Part shown: piece after piece, positions 47,429-55,735 of the stretch | How positions within the stretch are numbered: the first letter of the stretch is position 1 | Layout: each line of letters opens with the position of its first letter | DNA from: Pontimonas sp. | Lineage (GTDB): Bacteria > Actinomycetota > Actinomycetes > Actinomycetales > Microbacteriaceae | Assembly (NCBI GenBank): GCA_028096805.1 | Contig: JAOHDU010000004.1 | Location: forward strand, 1-55,735 | Length of the DNA stretch: 55,735 bases | Direction: 5' to 3' | The notes under the pieces: generated by a model | What the model saw: the letters and a program-made list of their open reading frames with translations, nothing else | Database searches by the model: none | What the model was told of the DNA's origin: nothing | Made by a program: the position numbers and the translations under genes

Positions 47429-49192
47429 TTACGCTGAGGGCAGGGCGGCCAGCACGTCATCCAGCGGCATCGCGGTGCGCTCGCCGGTCCGGCGGTTCCA
47501 GTACTCCACCTGGCCTGCCGCAGCGTCCCTTCCCACAATCACGATGTGGGGAACACCCAGAATTTCCGCATCGGCAAACTTCACGCCCGGTGAAAGTTTG
47601 GGTCGATCGTCAAAAAGGACCTCTCTGCCGGATGCCTCCAGGTTCGCACACAGTTGCTCGGCAACCTCAAACACCACCTCGTCTTTGCCCGCTGCCACCA
47701 CGTGCACGTCGTAGGGGGCGATGGCCTCTGGCCAGATCAAACCCTTATCGTCGTTGTTGGCTTCAGCGATCACAGCAACCAGGCGGGTGACGCCGATTCC
47801 GTAGGAACCCATGGTGACCGTGACGAGGGACCCGTTTTCATCAAGAACTTTGAGTCCCAGCGCTTCGGCATACTTGCGCCCCAGCTGAAAAACGTGCCCA
47901 ATTTCCATGCCCCGCGCAGTTTCGATCGGCCCCGAACCATCCGGTGCTTCATCGCCATCAACAACCGCAGCGATGTCCACCACACCATCAGCGTGAAAGT
48001 CGCGACCGAACACCAGGTCGAATACGTGCTGCTCGTGGACGTTAGCGCCCGTCACCCACGAAGTTCCCGGCACAACGCGAGGGTCAACGTAGAACCTCAG
48101 TCCCGTGGATGCTTCGCTGCCAAGCCAGGGACCGCTGGCGGACCAGGGGCCGATGTAACCCTTGACAAGCCCCGAGTTCTTCGCAAAATCCTCGTCGGTT
48201 GCCTGCTCCACGCCAGCGGGGGCAAAAGCCACCTCTGCACGTTTCATGTCGACGTCACGATCGCCGGGTACCCCGACGACCACAAGCTCGCGAGAATCGT
48301 CCGGGTGCACGAGTGCGAGCACCACGTTTTTCAGGGTGTCTGCTGCCACCCACGGACCTGATTCTTTGGGGTGCCGGTCGTTAGCCAGTGCCACCAGTGT
48401 GTCGATAGTGGGGGTATTGGGGGAATCAAACACCACCGGTTCGCCGGCGGGTATATCAAGTGCCGCGGGGGCGGTGGAGACAAAGGCTTCCACGTTTGCT
48501 GCGTAGCCGCCCGCTGTTTTGACGTAGGTGTCTTCACCAATGTCTGTGGGGTGGAGGAACTCTTCACTGCGCGAGCCTCCCATGGCTCCCGCGTCCGCAT
48601 TGACGATGACGTAGTCAAGGCCCAGCCGCTGGAAAATGCGCTCATAGGCATCACGCTGTGCTTGGTAGCTGGTTTCTAACCCCTCATCGGTGTAGTCAAA
48701 GGAGTAGGCGTCCTTCATGGAGAACTCGCGACCCCGCAGCAGGCCAGCGCGTGGACGAGCCTCATCGCGATATTTATCCTGAATTTGATAGATCATCAGC
48801 GGGAGATCTTTGTAGCTCGAGTACAGGTCCTTCACCGTGAGGGTGAAGACTTCTTCGTGAGTGGGTGCCAGCAAATATTCCGCTTCTTTGCGGTCTTTGA
48901 GCCGAAAAATGCCGTCCCCGTACTCGTCCCAACGACCCGTTTTTTCATAGGGTTCTTTGGGTAACAGAGCGGGGAAATGAACGTGTTGCGCACCGGCAGC
49001 CTGCATTTCCTCGTGCACAATCTTCTCGATGTTCTGCCGCACCCGAAGGCCTAAAGGCAGCCAGGCAAAAATGCCCGGCGCTTGGCGCCGGATGTAGCCG
49101 GCTCGAACCAACCACTTATGGCTGGCGACTTCCGCGTCAGCGGGGTCCTCACGCAGAGTACGGACAAAGAGCTTGCTCAGGCGTGTAGGCAC
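47429..49192 (-). CDS. proS: Prolyl-tRNA synthetase (bacterial type with editing domain)
   Basis: This 587-residue class II synthetase has the start [22 protein letters not shown], motif 2 around [20 protein letters not shown], an inserted YbaK-like editing domain (about 230-400), motif 3 [16 protein letters not shown] and an anticodon-binding domain. It charges tRNA-Pro and clears misacylated Ala. The start is GTG. It lies 20 bases after the ispG start region on the same strand, consistent with the usual actinobacterial order ispG-proS-nusA. Confidence 0.96.
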   Translation of the reverse strand: MPTRLSKLFVRTLREDPADAEVASHKWLVRAGYIRRQAPGIFAWLPLGLRVRQNIEKIVHEEMQAAGAQHVHFPALLPKEPYEKTGRWDEYGDGIFRLKDRKEAEYLLAPTHEEVFTLTVKDLYSSYKDLPLMIYQIQDKYRDEARPRAGLLRGREFSMKDAYSFDYTDEGLETSYQAQRDAYERIFQRLGLDYVIVNADAGAMGGSRSEEFLHPTDIGEDTYVKTAGGYAANVEAFVSTAPAALDIPAGEPVVFDSPNTPTIDTLVALANDRHPKESGPWVAADTLKNVVLALVHPDDSRELVVVGVPGDRDVDMKRAEVAFAPAGVEQATDEDFAKNSGLVKGYIGPWSASGPWLGSEASTGLRFYVDPRVVPGTSWVTGANVHEQHVFDLVFGRDFHADGVVDIAAVVDGDEAPDGSGPIETARGMEIGHVFQLGRKYAEALGLKVLDENGSLVTVTMGSYGIGVTRLVAVIAEANNDDKGLIWPEAIAPYDVHVVAAGKDEVVFEVAEQLCANLEASGREVLFDDRPKLSPGVKFADAEILGVPHIVIVGRDAAAGQVEYWNRRTGERTAMPLDDVLAALPSA

Positions 49193-49212
49193 CGCTCTAG
49201 ACTACCCGCCCA

Positions 49213-50361
49213 CTATGCCGTGACGACCTCGGGAGCACCGCTGGGGGCATCGGGCATTTCTGCCGCGAGCCGGTTGGCCTCCTCAATCAAGGTCGCGACA
49301 ATGTCCGCTTCCGGAACCGTCTTGATGACTTCACCCTTGACAAAAATCTGGCCTTTACCGTTTCCACTGGCGACACCCAGATCTGCTTCGCGCGCTTCAC
49401 CGGGTCCGTTCACCACGCAGCCCATCACGGCAACGCGCAGAGGCACCGTCATGCCCTCGAGGCCCTTGGTGACATCCTCGGCCAGTGTGTAAACATCCAC
49501 CTGTGCCCGGCCACAGCTGGGGCACGAAACGATTTCAAGCTTGCGCTCCCGAAGGTTGAGGGATTCAAGAATCTTGAGGCCCACTTTCACCTCTTCGGCC
49601 GGTGGGGCAGACAGCGACACCCGGATCGTGTCCCCGATCCCCTCGCCGAGCAGAATTCCGAACGCAACGGAGGATTTGATGGTGCCCTGGAAGGCAGGGC
49701 CCGCCTCGGTTACACCCAGGTGGAGCGGCCAGTTACCGCGCTCGGCGAGCTGGCGATAGGCCTTCACCATGACGATGGGGTCGTTGTGCTTGACCGAGAT
49801 TTTGAAGTCGTGAAAGTCGTGCTCTTCAAAAAGACTGGCTTCCCACACAGCACTCTCGACGAGAGCCTCCGCGGTGGGCTTCCCATATTTTTGGAGAAGC
49901 CGCGGGTCCAACGAACCAGCATTGACACCGATGCGAAGACTGACCCCGGCGTCTTTCGCCGCCTTGGCGATTTCGCCCACTTTGTCGTCAAACTTCTTGA
50001 TGTTCCCGGGGTTTACGCGAACAGCGCCACACCCGGCGTCAATCGCCTGGAACACGTACTTGGGCTGGAAGTGAATATCCGCAATGACAGGAATTTGGCT
50101 CTTCTTCGCGATGATCGGCAAGGCTTCGGCATCATCGGAGGTGGGCACGGCGACACGGACAATGTCACAACCCGTAGCGGTGAGCTCGGCAATCTGCTGA
50201 AGAGTCCCGTTAATGTCGGTGGTTTGAGTCGTGGTCATCGACTGGACGCTGACCCTGGCATCGCCGCCAACTTTGACTTTCCCCACATTAATTTGCCGGG
50301 TCTCTCGGCGGGGAGCGAGGGTTTCGGGAACCTTGGGCATCCCTAGGTTGATAGCTGGCAC
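49213..50361 (-). CDS. ispG: 4-hydroxy-3-methylbut-2-enyl diphosphate synthase
   Basis: This 382-residue Fe-S enzyme carries out the penultimate step of the MEP isoprenoid pathway. The TIM-barrel part has [12 protein letters not shown] and [11 protein letters not shown]; the C-terminal Fe-S part has CPSCGR and CVVNGPGEA with the three cluster Cys. The product feeds all isoprenoids, including the carotenoids from which retinal is made. It is 20 bases upstream of proS. Confidence 0.96.
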   Translation of the reverse strand: MPAINLGMPKVPETLAPRRETRQINVGKVKVGGDARVSVQSMTTTQTTDINGTLQQIAELTATGCDIVRVAVPTSDDAEALPIIAKKSQIPVIADIHFQPKYVFQAIDAGCGAVRVNPGNIKKFDDKVGEIAKAAKDAGVSLRIGVNAGSLDPRLLQKYGKPTAEALVESAVWEASLFEEHDFHDFKISVKHNDPIVMVKAYRQLAERGNWPLHLGVTEAGPAFQGTIKSSVAFGILLGEGIGDTIRVSLSAPPAEEVKVGLKILESLNLRERKLEIVSCPSCGRAQVDVYTLAEDVTKGLEGMTVPLRVAVMGCVVNGPGEAREADLGVASGNGKGQIFVKGEVIKTVPEADIVATLIEEANRLAAEMPDAPSGAPEVVTA

Positions 50362-50475
50362 TCGGTGGCACCCTTTCGTCGTCGCATCGATTGATGCAGT
50401 CGTTCCTCTATCTTAACGGCCGAGCCTTTCCCAGGCTCTCAGCCGAGCGAGGCTCACAAAGCACACGCCGGAGGT

Positions 50476-51804
50476 CTAAGAAAACAGCCGTATCGGATTG
50501 ACGATGTCGGCATACATGAGCAGAACGCTCATCCCCCCAAGAATCGCGACCACCACAAGAGTGAGCGGAACCAGGCGCGAGGCGTTCACAGGACCAGGAT
50601 CAGGTTTACCCCGGGCCCTCACGACTTTACGACGCACCGAATCGAAGAGGGCGACAGCGACGTGACCACCATCGAGAGGCAGGAGAGGGATGAGGTTGAA
50701 CACGAAGAGCGCCACGTTGAGGGACGCCAGGATGCCAATCAAACTGGCGGTGCGATCACTGAGTGAGAGAGTGTCGACAGTTGCAATCTCTCCGGCGATA
50801 CGCCCGACACCCACAACACTGATCGGCCCATTCGGGTCACGCTCATCCGGCCCAAACGCTGCGCGCGCGGTGTCGACTAATCGTTGCGGGAGCGTCGCGA
50901 TAATTCGGGCAACGCCCACCGTGTTGTCCCACACGGCCGGAAGAACCTCGGTGACCGGTTGGCGTTGATTCTCCAGCGCGGAACTAATCCCTACGAAACC
51001 GACGTTTTCGACCTGCGGATTTCCCTGCGCATCGACCAGAATCTCGCCGTCTTCCCCAAAGGCATAGCGTTCGGTAAGTAGTGGCGTCAGAGTTGTCGCC
51101 TGCACTTGCCCATCGCGCTCAAAAGTTATCGGCAGTGCGCGACCGGGCGACAAACGAATTTTCTCCGTCAGGGCGAACCACTCATCTACGGCTTCACCAT
51201 TGACGGACGTGATGCGGTCACCTGGTTGAAGCCCGGCGAGAGCACCGGGCGCGGCCGGGTCATTGGGCCCGCACTCGCTCCTGGTCTGCGTCGCAGGCAC
51301 GACGCATTCGGAGACCGAGCCAACGCTCAGGCTCAAAGCAGGAACACCAAATCCCATCAGCACGACGGCGTAGAGCACCACAGCGATCAACAAATTCATC
51401 AATGGCCCACCGAGCATGATGGTGATCCGCGGAATCAGTGGCAGCCGGTAGAAGCTGCGCTTTTCCATGTCGTCACGCTCTGCCTGTTCGGGAGTGACGT
51501 CCTCCCCCACAGCGTTATCGAGGAAACCCGTGGTCGAGACGGTGCTGGGGGTGTTCTCATCTTTCGGGGGATACATCCCCGCCATCGCTACGTAACCACC
51601 GAGCGGAATAGCTTTGAACCCGACCTCGGTTTCGCCGCGCTTTCGGGAGAAAAGGGTGGGGCCAAACCCAATCATGAACTGGGAAATGTAGACACCAAAC
51701 TTCTTCGCGGGGAAATAGTGTCCCCACTCGTGCAGGGCAATCGAGGCAATCAGCCCGAGTGCAATGACGAGAACACCCAGAGCGAAGGCCAGAGCTGTTT
51801 CCAC
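50476..51804 (-). CDS. Site-2 protease (Rip1/RseP family, M50)
   Basis: This 442-residue membrane zinc protease has HEWGH (residues 25-29) in the first helix, a PDZ domain (about 180-260, GLQPGDRITSVNGEAVDEW) and the third-helix motif NLIPLLPLDGGH with the metal-binding Asp. Such proteases cut membrane-bound anti-sigma factors. The start is GTG. It sits between dxr and ispG, as in mycobacteria (dxr-rip1-gcpE), but the 114-base gap before ispG suggests a separate promoter for ispG. Confidence 0.93.
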   Translation of the reverse strand: METALAFALGVLVIALGLIASIALHEWGHYFPAKKFGVYISQFMIGFGPTLFSRKRGETEVGFKAIPLGGYVAMAGMYPPKDENTPSTVSTTGFLDNAVGEDVTPEQAERDDMEKRSFYRLPLIPRITIMLGGPLMNLLIAVVLYAVVLMGFGVPALSLSVGSVSECVVPATQTRSECGPNDPAAPGALAGLQPGDRITSVNGEAVDEWFALTEKIRLSPGRALPITFERDGQVQATTLTPLLTERYAFGEDGEILVDAQGNPQVENVGFVGISSALENQRQPVTEVLPAVWDNTVGVARIIATLPQRLVDTARAAFGPDERDPNGPISVVGVGRIAGEIATVDTLSLSDRTASLIGILASLNVALFVFNLIPLLPLDGGHVAVALFDSVRRKVVRARGKPDPGPVNASRLVPLTLVVVAILGGMSVLLMYADIVNPIRLFS

Positions 51805-51848
51805 GGCGTCACTCTAACCCGCGGGCCTGACACAGCCTTGGTTGATGC

Positions 51849-52943
51849 TTAGAGCGCTCCCTCGGCAATCAGCCGATCTGCCTCTTGACGCGCCCAGTCC
51901 TCAGCGCCGAGCACGCCTTCCAAGCTCATCACGTCGGGGCTGTGACGCTCCACCACCGAGGCTATGACATCGGTAATTCCGGTGAAGGCCAAGGCGCCGC
52001 GATGAAAAGCAGCGACGGCTTGCTCGTTGGCGGCGTTGAAGACCGCCGGGTAGGTAAGCCCTGCTTCGCCGACCGATTTGGCCATCGCTACCGCCGGGAA
52101 AGCCCCGTCATCAAGGGGTTCAAAGGTCCACTCGTGGCGCTGCGTCCAGTCGATCCCGGCAATGACGCCGGGCATGCGCTCGGGCCAGGTGAGGCCCCAC
52201 GCGATCGGCAAGCGCATATCTGGCGGTGATGCTTGCGCCATGGTGGAGCCATCCACAAATTCCACGAGCGAGTGCACGATGGATTGGGGGTGAACGGTGA
52301 CCTCAATACGATCAAAAGGCACACCAAAAAGCAGGTGCGCCTCGATCACTTCGAGGCCTTTGTTCACAAGCGTTGCGGAATTGGTGGTGACCACTAAACC
52401 CATATCCCACGTGGGGTGAGCGAGCGCTTGGGCCGGGGTTACCTCGTGCAGAGACTCGCGGGTGCGACCGCGGAAGGGGCCCCCGCTCGCGGTCACGATG
52501 AGCTTCGCCACTTCGGAGGCGCGGCCTGCCATGAGGGCTTGCGCCAGTGCCGAGTGCTCAGAATCCACGGGGACGATCTGGTCGGGTCTGTGCAGGGCAT
52601 CCGCCACCAAGCTGCCCCCGACGATCAGGCTTTCTTTGTTCGCTAAGGCGAGGGTGGCGCCTGATGCCAGAGCCGCCAGCGTGGGTTCGAGACCCACGGA
52701 CCCGGTGATCCCGTTGACCACCACATCGCAGGGGGTGTCCCGCACCAGAGCAGCGGCTTCCGCAGCGCCCACGGCAATCCGGTCAGTGGGGACCCCGAGG
52801 GCGGCGGCTTGCGCCTGTGCGCCCTCGATATCGGAGCCCACGGCGAGACCCACCACCTGGAAGTCTTCCGGGTGGGCAGAAATAACATCGATGGCTTGTG
52901 TGCCAATGGATCCGGTGGATCCCAGCAGGATGACTCTACGCAC
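51849..52943 (-). CDS. dxr: 1-deoxy-D-xylulose 5-phosphate reductoisomerase
   Basis: This 364-residue enzyme is the second step of the MEP pathway and uses NADPH. It has the nucleotide-binding start [17 protein letters not shown], the substrate/metal region [21 protein letters not shown] and [28 protein letters not shown] (quoted in parts). I chose GTG 52943, which places the NADPH loop at the N-terminus and overlaps the mnmA stop by eight bases; the longer frame to 53009 would add unrelated residues. Confidence 0.95.
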   Translation of the reverse strand: MRRVILLGSTGSIGTQAIDVISAHPEDFQVVGLAVGSDIEGAQAQAAALGVPTDRIAVGAAEAAALVRDTPCDVVVNGITGSVGLEPTLAALASGATLALANKESLIVGGSLVADALHRPDQIVPVDSEHSALAQALMAGRASEVAKLIVTASGGPFRGRTRESLHEVTPAQALAHPTWDMGLVVTTNSATLVNKGLEVIEAHLLFGVPFDRIEVTVHPQSIVHSLVEFVDGSTMAQASPPDMRLPIAWGLTWPERMPGVIAGIDWTQRHEWTFEPLDDGAFPAVAMAKSVGEAGLTYPAVFNAANEQAVAAFHRGALAFTGITDVIASVVERHSPDVMSLEGVLGAEDWARQEADRLIAEGAL

Positions 52944-54069
52944 GGGCCGGGGCAAGAGCACTGACGGTGCGATCGATAGTTGCCTGTCCCACCACGCGGG
53001 TACCCACATAAATCACGGCACTTTGGCCGGGAGCAACACCTAGGAGCGGTTCCTCCACCCGCACAACAAGTTCACCCTCGCTGATGCGGGCGCGAGCGGG
53101 GACGGGGTCCGCATGAGCCCGCACCTGCACGTGACAGTCGAACTCTTCGCACCCTTCGTCAGTCGCCTGCGCGTACCCAGAGGCAACGGGATCCCGTCCA
53201 GCAAACGACATCTGCGCACCGGCGAGCTCAGAAATCGCCAAGGCTTCCTTGGGGCCCACGACCACCTCGTTGGTTTTGGGGCGAACCTCGAGCACGTAGC
53301 GGGGCTTACCGTCGTCGGCTGGATACCCCAACTGGAGGCCTTTGCGCTGGCCGACCGTGAACGCGTGAGCACCCTGATGGCTTCCCACCACCTCACCGGC
53401 GGCATCCACGACAGCGCCCTCTTTCGCCCCGACGCGTTCGGCGAGCCAACCGCGGGTGTCCCCGTCGGGAATAAAGCAGATGTCGTGACTGTCAGGCTTT
53501 TGTGCGACAAAGAACCCGCGCTCGGCTGCTTCCTTGCGCACCTCGTCCTTGGAGGGGGTGGAACCCAGCGGGAAGTAACAGTGCTCGAGCTGTTCGGTGG
53601 TGAGCACGCCCAACACATAGGACTGGTCTTTGGCCCAGGTGGCGGCGCGGTGCAATTCTTTGCCCCCTTCGCCCTCGACCACGGCGGCATAGTGACCGGT
53701 CGCGATGGCATCAAATCCCAGTGCCAACCCTCGCTCCATCACCGCGTCAAACTTGATGTGCTGGTTACAGCGCATGCAGGGGTTCGGGGTGCGACCCTCT
53801 CGGTATTCATCCACAAAATCTTGAACAACATCGGCGGCAAAGCGCTCGGAGAAATCCCAGACATAAAACGGGATGCCCAACATGTCGGCCACACGCCGCG
53901 CATCCATCGAGTCTTCGATGGTGCAGCAGCCCCGCGCTCCGGTGCGCAAAGTTCCGGGTTGCCGTGACAGCGCCAAATGCACGCCCACCACATCGTGCCC
54001 AGCCTCCACCGCGCGGGCAGCCGCCACAGCGCTGTCCACGCCACCGCTCATCGCTGCCAAAACCTTCAT
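52936..54069 (-). CDS. mnmA: tRNA 2-thiouridine(34) synthase
   Basis: This 377-residue protein has the PP-loop [12 protein letters not shown] (7-18), the catalytic Cys region TPNPCMRCN and the second active-site Cys in [12 protein letters not shown], plus C-terminal tRNA-binding domains. It thiolates U34 of tRNA for Lys, Glu and Gln. It lies directly downstream of a cysteine desulfurase gene (28 bases), which should supply the sulfur. Confidence 0.96.
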   Translation of the reverse strand: MKVLAAMSGGVDSAVAAARAVEAGHDVVGVHLALSRQPGTLRTGARGCCTIEDSMDARRVADMLGIPFYVWDFSERFAADVVQDFVDEYREGRTPNPCMRCNQHIKFDAVMERGLALGFDAIATGHYAAVVEGEGGKELHRAATWAKDQSYVLGVLTTEQLEHCYFPLGSTPSKDEVRKEAAERGFFVAQKPDSHDICFIPDGDTRGWLAERVGAKEGAVVDAAGEVVGSHQGAHAFTVGQRKGLQLGYPADDGKPRYVLEVRPKTNEVVVGPKEALAISELAGAQMSFAGRDPVASGYAQATDEGCEEFDCHVQVRAHADPVPARARISEGELVVRVEEPLLGVAPGQSAVIYVGTRVVGQATIDRTVSALAPARA

Positions 54070-54097
54070 GGGCCCAGTCTAAACGCGGTCGCGGAAG

Positions 54098-55276
54098 CTA
54101 GCTCTTGACGCCCGCCAACCCGGCCTGGGTGGCACGCTCCACCACGGAGGGAAAAACCCGAATGACGTGCTCAACATCCTCGGCGCTCGTGGTGTAGCCC
54201 AGCGTCAACCGCAGCGCTCCCCACGCATCCTCCGGAGGCACCCCCATGGCGGAGAGCACATGGGAGGGCTCGGGCACACCGGCTTGGCACGCAGACCCGG
54301 TGGACACCTGAATTCCCTCCTGGTCACACAAAAAGAGCAGCACTTCGCCCGTGCAGCCGGGAACGGTGATGTGCAGGTTTCCCGGCAGACGGTTGCTGAG
54401 CGAACCGCGGACCACAATCTGAGGCGAATCCGCGAGCAGGCCCTCCCTCAAGCGATCGCGCAGCGCCGCCAAACGCTCCTGACCCGACTGCCGCGCTTGC
54501 GCGCGCACCTCCAAGGCCGCTGCCATGGCCACCGCGCCGGCAACATCCATCGTTCCCGAGCGGGAACGCTGCTGATTCCCACCGTGGTGCAACGCCTGAA
54601 GGGTGGGCGCTTGGCGAGAAAGAATCAAAGCGCCCGTGCCCACGGGACCGCCGAGTTTATGCGCCGACACGCTGAGGGCATCCACCCCCATCTCGGAGAA
54701 CGCCACGCGGCCATACCCCGCTGCCGCCACAGCATCCACGTGCACGCTGGCTCCCGCCGACCGGGAACGCTCGGCGATATCGGTCACCGGCTGATAACTG
54801 CCGACCTCGTTGTTGGCCAAAAGCGTCGTCACGATCGTGACACCGCCGGAATCCAGCGCTTCCTGCAACGAGTCAAGCTCCATGACGGCTTCGTGATCGA
54901 CGGCCACCTCTCGCCGCTGTGCGCCCTCCTGATCGACTAGCCAGGTGATCGCATCGAGGGTTGCGTGGTGCTCCGCCCGGGTGGCGGCAATAACCGCTGG
55001 GGAGCGCGCACCCTGCTGGCGCTGGTGTTCCCACACACTGCCCTTAAGCGCTGTGTTGATGGCCTCGGTACCACCGGAGGTAAAAATCACTTCCGTGGGG
55101 TGCGCTCCCACCACAGCGGCAACCCTCTCGCGGGCCTGCTCGAGCAAGGCTCTCGCCGCGCGCCCACCGCCGTGGAGGGCGCTGGGGTTTCCGGCAACTC
55201 CGAGAGCGTCAAGGTACGCCTCTTTGACAGCCTGCGGCATAGGGCTTGTGGCCTGGTGGTCCAGATAGACACTCAT
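54098..55276 (-). CDS. Cysteine desulfurase (NifS/IscS type)
   Basis: This 392-residue PLP enzyme turns cysteine into alanine and passes the sulfur to acceptors as a persulfide. The start YLDHQATSPM, EVIFTSGGTEAIN, the PLP lysine in SVSAHKLGGPVGTGAL and the catalytic Cys in STGSACQAG are present. Its short active-site loop suggests group I or NifS-like. It precedes mnmA, so a tRNA-thiolation role is likely. It starts four bases after the YbbN-like gene stop. Confidence 0.93.
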   Translation of the reverse strand: MSVYLDHQATSPMPQAVKEAYLDALGVAGNPSALHGGGRAARALLEQARERVAAVVGAHPTEVIFTSGGTEAINTALKGSVWEHQRQQGARSPAVIAATRAEHHATLDAITWLVDQEGAQRREVAVDHEAVMELDSLQEALDSGGVTIVTTLLANNEVGSYQPVTDIAERSRSAGASVHVDAVAAAGYGRVAFSEMGVDALSVSAHKLGGPVGTGALILSRQAPTLQALHHGGNQQRSRSGTMDVAGAVAMAAALEVRAQARQSGQERLAALRDRLREGLLADSPQIVVRGSLSNRLPGNLHITVPGCTGEVLLFLCDQEGIQVSTGSACQAGVPEPSHVLSAMGVPPEDAWGALRLTLGYTTSAEDVEHVIRVFPSVVERATQAGLAGVKS

Positions 55277-55280
55277 CGGC

Positions 55281-55735
55281 CTAGAACATGAGGGAGGTGA
55301 GCGTCGTTCGCGCCTTCTTCACGTCTTCATGCCCGGGGCCAGCGACGACAAAGAACGAGAGCAGCCGCTGGCGCAACAGCTCTTTATCCTCATCGGAAGC
55401 CGAGGGATACAGCGCGAGTAGGCGGCGACACGCATCCTCGACGTGGCCACCAGACATATCCAGGTCAGCTACGAGCAGCGCTTTGTGCACATCGCCCGGG
55501 GCGGCGGCGGCATCGGCCCGCGCCTGGTCCAGGGACACCCCTTGGACGCGCTCCAACAGTTCAACGTGGGCGAGACCTGTGGCAGCGTCGGCATCCGCCG
55601 GGGCCTCTTTCAACGCTTGCTGATACGCGGCTTTCGCAGCGGGGATATCTCCGCGCGAGAGCGCGTCAAAAGCTTCCTGGTGCAGTGGGGGAAGCGGTGG
55701 CTCCGGGGGCGCGGCTTCGTCGCCCTCGGGGGCGG
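55281..55735 (-). CDS. YbbN-like co-chaperone, C-terminal TPR part (5' end outside the window)
   Basis: The frame is open to the window edge. The visible 150 residues begin with an acidic Pro/Ala linker, then AFDALSRGDIPAAKAAYQQA and further tetratricopeptide-like helices, ending with LLSFFVVAGPGHEDVKKART. This matches the tail of actinobacterial CnoX/YbbN proteins, which carry a thioredoxin domain in the missing N-terminal half and protect proteins during oxidative stress. The thioredoxin domain is inferred, not seen. Confidence 0.8.
   Translation of the reverse strand, partial: APEGDEAAPPEPPLPPLHQEAFDALSRGDIPAAKAAYQQALKEAPADADAATGLAHVELLERVQGVSLDQARADAAAAPGDVHKALLVADLDMSGGHVEDACRRLLALYPSASDEDKELLRQRLLSFFVVAGPGHEDVKKARTTLTSLMF

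Overview
This window looks like the chromosome of a small-genome, GC-rich (about 60%) actinobacterium, most likely an aquatic member of the Microbacteriaceae. The grounds are the gene orders rpsO-pnp-M16 peptidase, [12 protein letters not shown] and dxr-site-2 protease-ispG-proS-nusA-ylxR-infB-rbfA, frequent GTG starts, a mycoredoxin-type glutaredoxin, a treble-clef FBP protein, and a light-driven proton-pump rhodopsin. The species cannot be named from the sequence. No insertion sequence, phage gene or CRISPR array was seen. Coding density is very high, and five of the seven convergent gene pairs share exactly four bases at their stop codons.

Layout. 1-8.6 kb is the accessory, surface-oriented end: a truncated glycine-rich secreted adhesin-like gene, a possible remnant of a second surface protein, two consecutive GAF-ANTAR regulators, a membrane glycosyltransferase, a truncated Ada-type regulator coupled to a DMT exporter, and a secreted membrane-anchored protein made of eight 33-34-residue cysteine repeats. 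8.6-11.8 kb is a MacAB-like adaptor/ATPase/permease operon. 11.9-12.7 kb holds orn and tRNA-His. 12.7-17.5 kb is a minus-strand block with a thiamine ABC system (binding protein and fused permease) under a TPP riboswitch, a P-loop kinase where the ABC ATPase would be expected, a glycosyltransferase, a GNAT enzyme and a DUF427 protein. 17.7-19.5 kb has a cold-shock protein, an FBP protein, a mini membrane protein and an alpha/beta hydrolase. 19.5-27.1 kb is gatCAB, ligA, a histidine phosphatase and an M16 peptidase. 27.1-31 kb is the rhodopsin, pnp and rpsO. 31.2-42.8 kb is mixed housekeeping: aspA, mycoredoxin, a RecB/Cas4-like nuclease, a J-domain protein, NUDIX, Pr6Pr, an SNF2 ATPase, an SDR, mutY and udp. 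42.9-55.7 kb is one long minus-strand run from a YbbN-like co-chaperone and cysteine desulfurase through mnmA, dxr, a site-2 protease, ispG, proS, nusA, ylxR and infB to rbfA.

How the genes work together. Cysteine desulfurase next to mnmA makes a sulfur-relay pair for tRNA 2-thiouridine. Dxr and IspG supply isoprenoid precursors that could feed retinal synthesis for the rhodopsin, but no carotenoid or retinal genes lie here. The most notable points are: (1) the rhodopsin is a terminator-bounded cassette inserted between pnp and the M16 peptidase gene. It carries the proton-pump residues but Met in place of the helix-B His and Phe at the carotenoid-antenna position. (2) Its mRNA leader holds a repeat/anti-repeat/repeat element able to form two exclusive hairpins. 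(3) The TPP riboswitch has a readable expression platform in which one segment can pair either with the aptamer or with the ribosome binding site. (4) The thiamine operon lacks an ABC ATPase and instead ends in an unassigned P-loop kinase overlapping tRNA-His.
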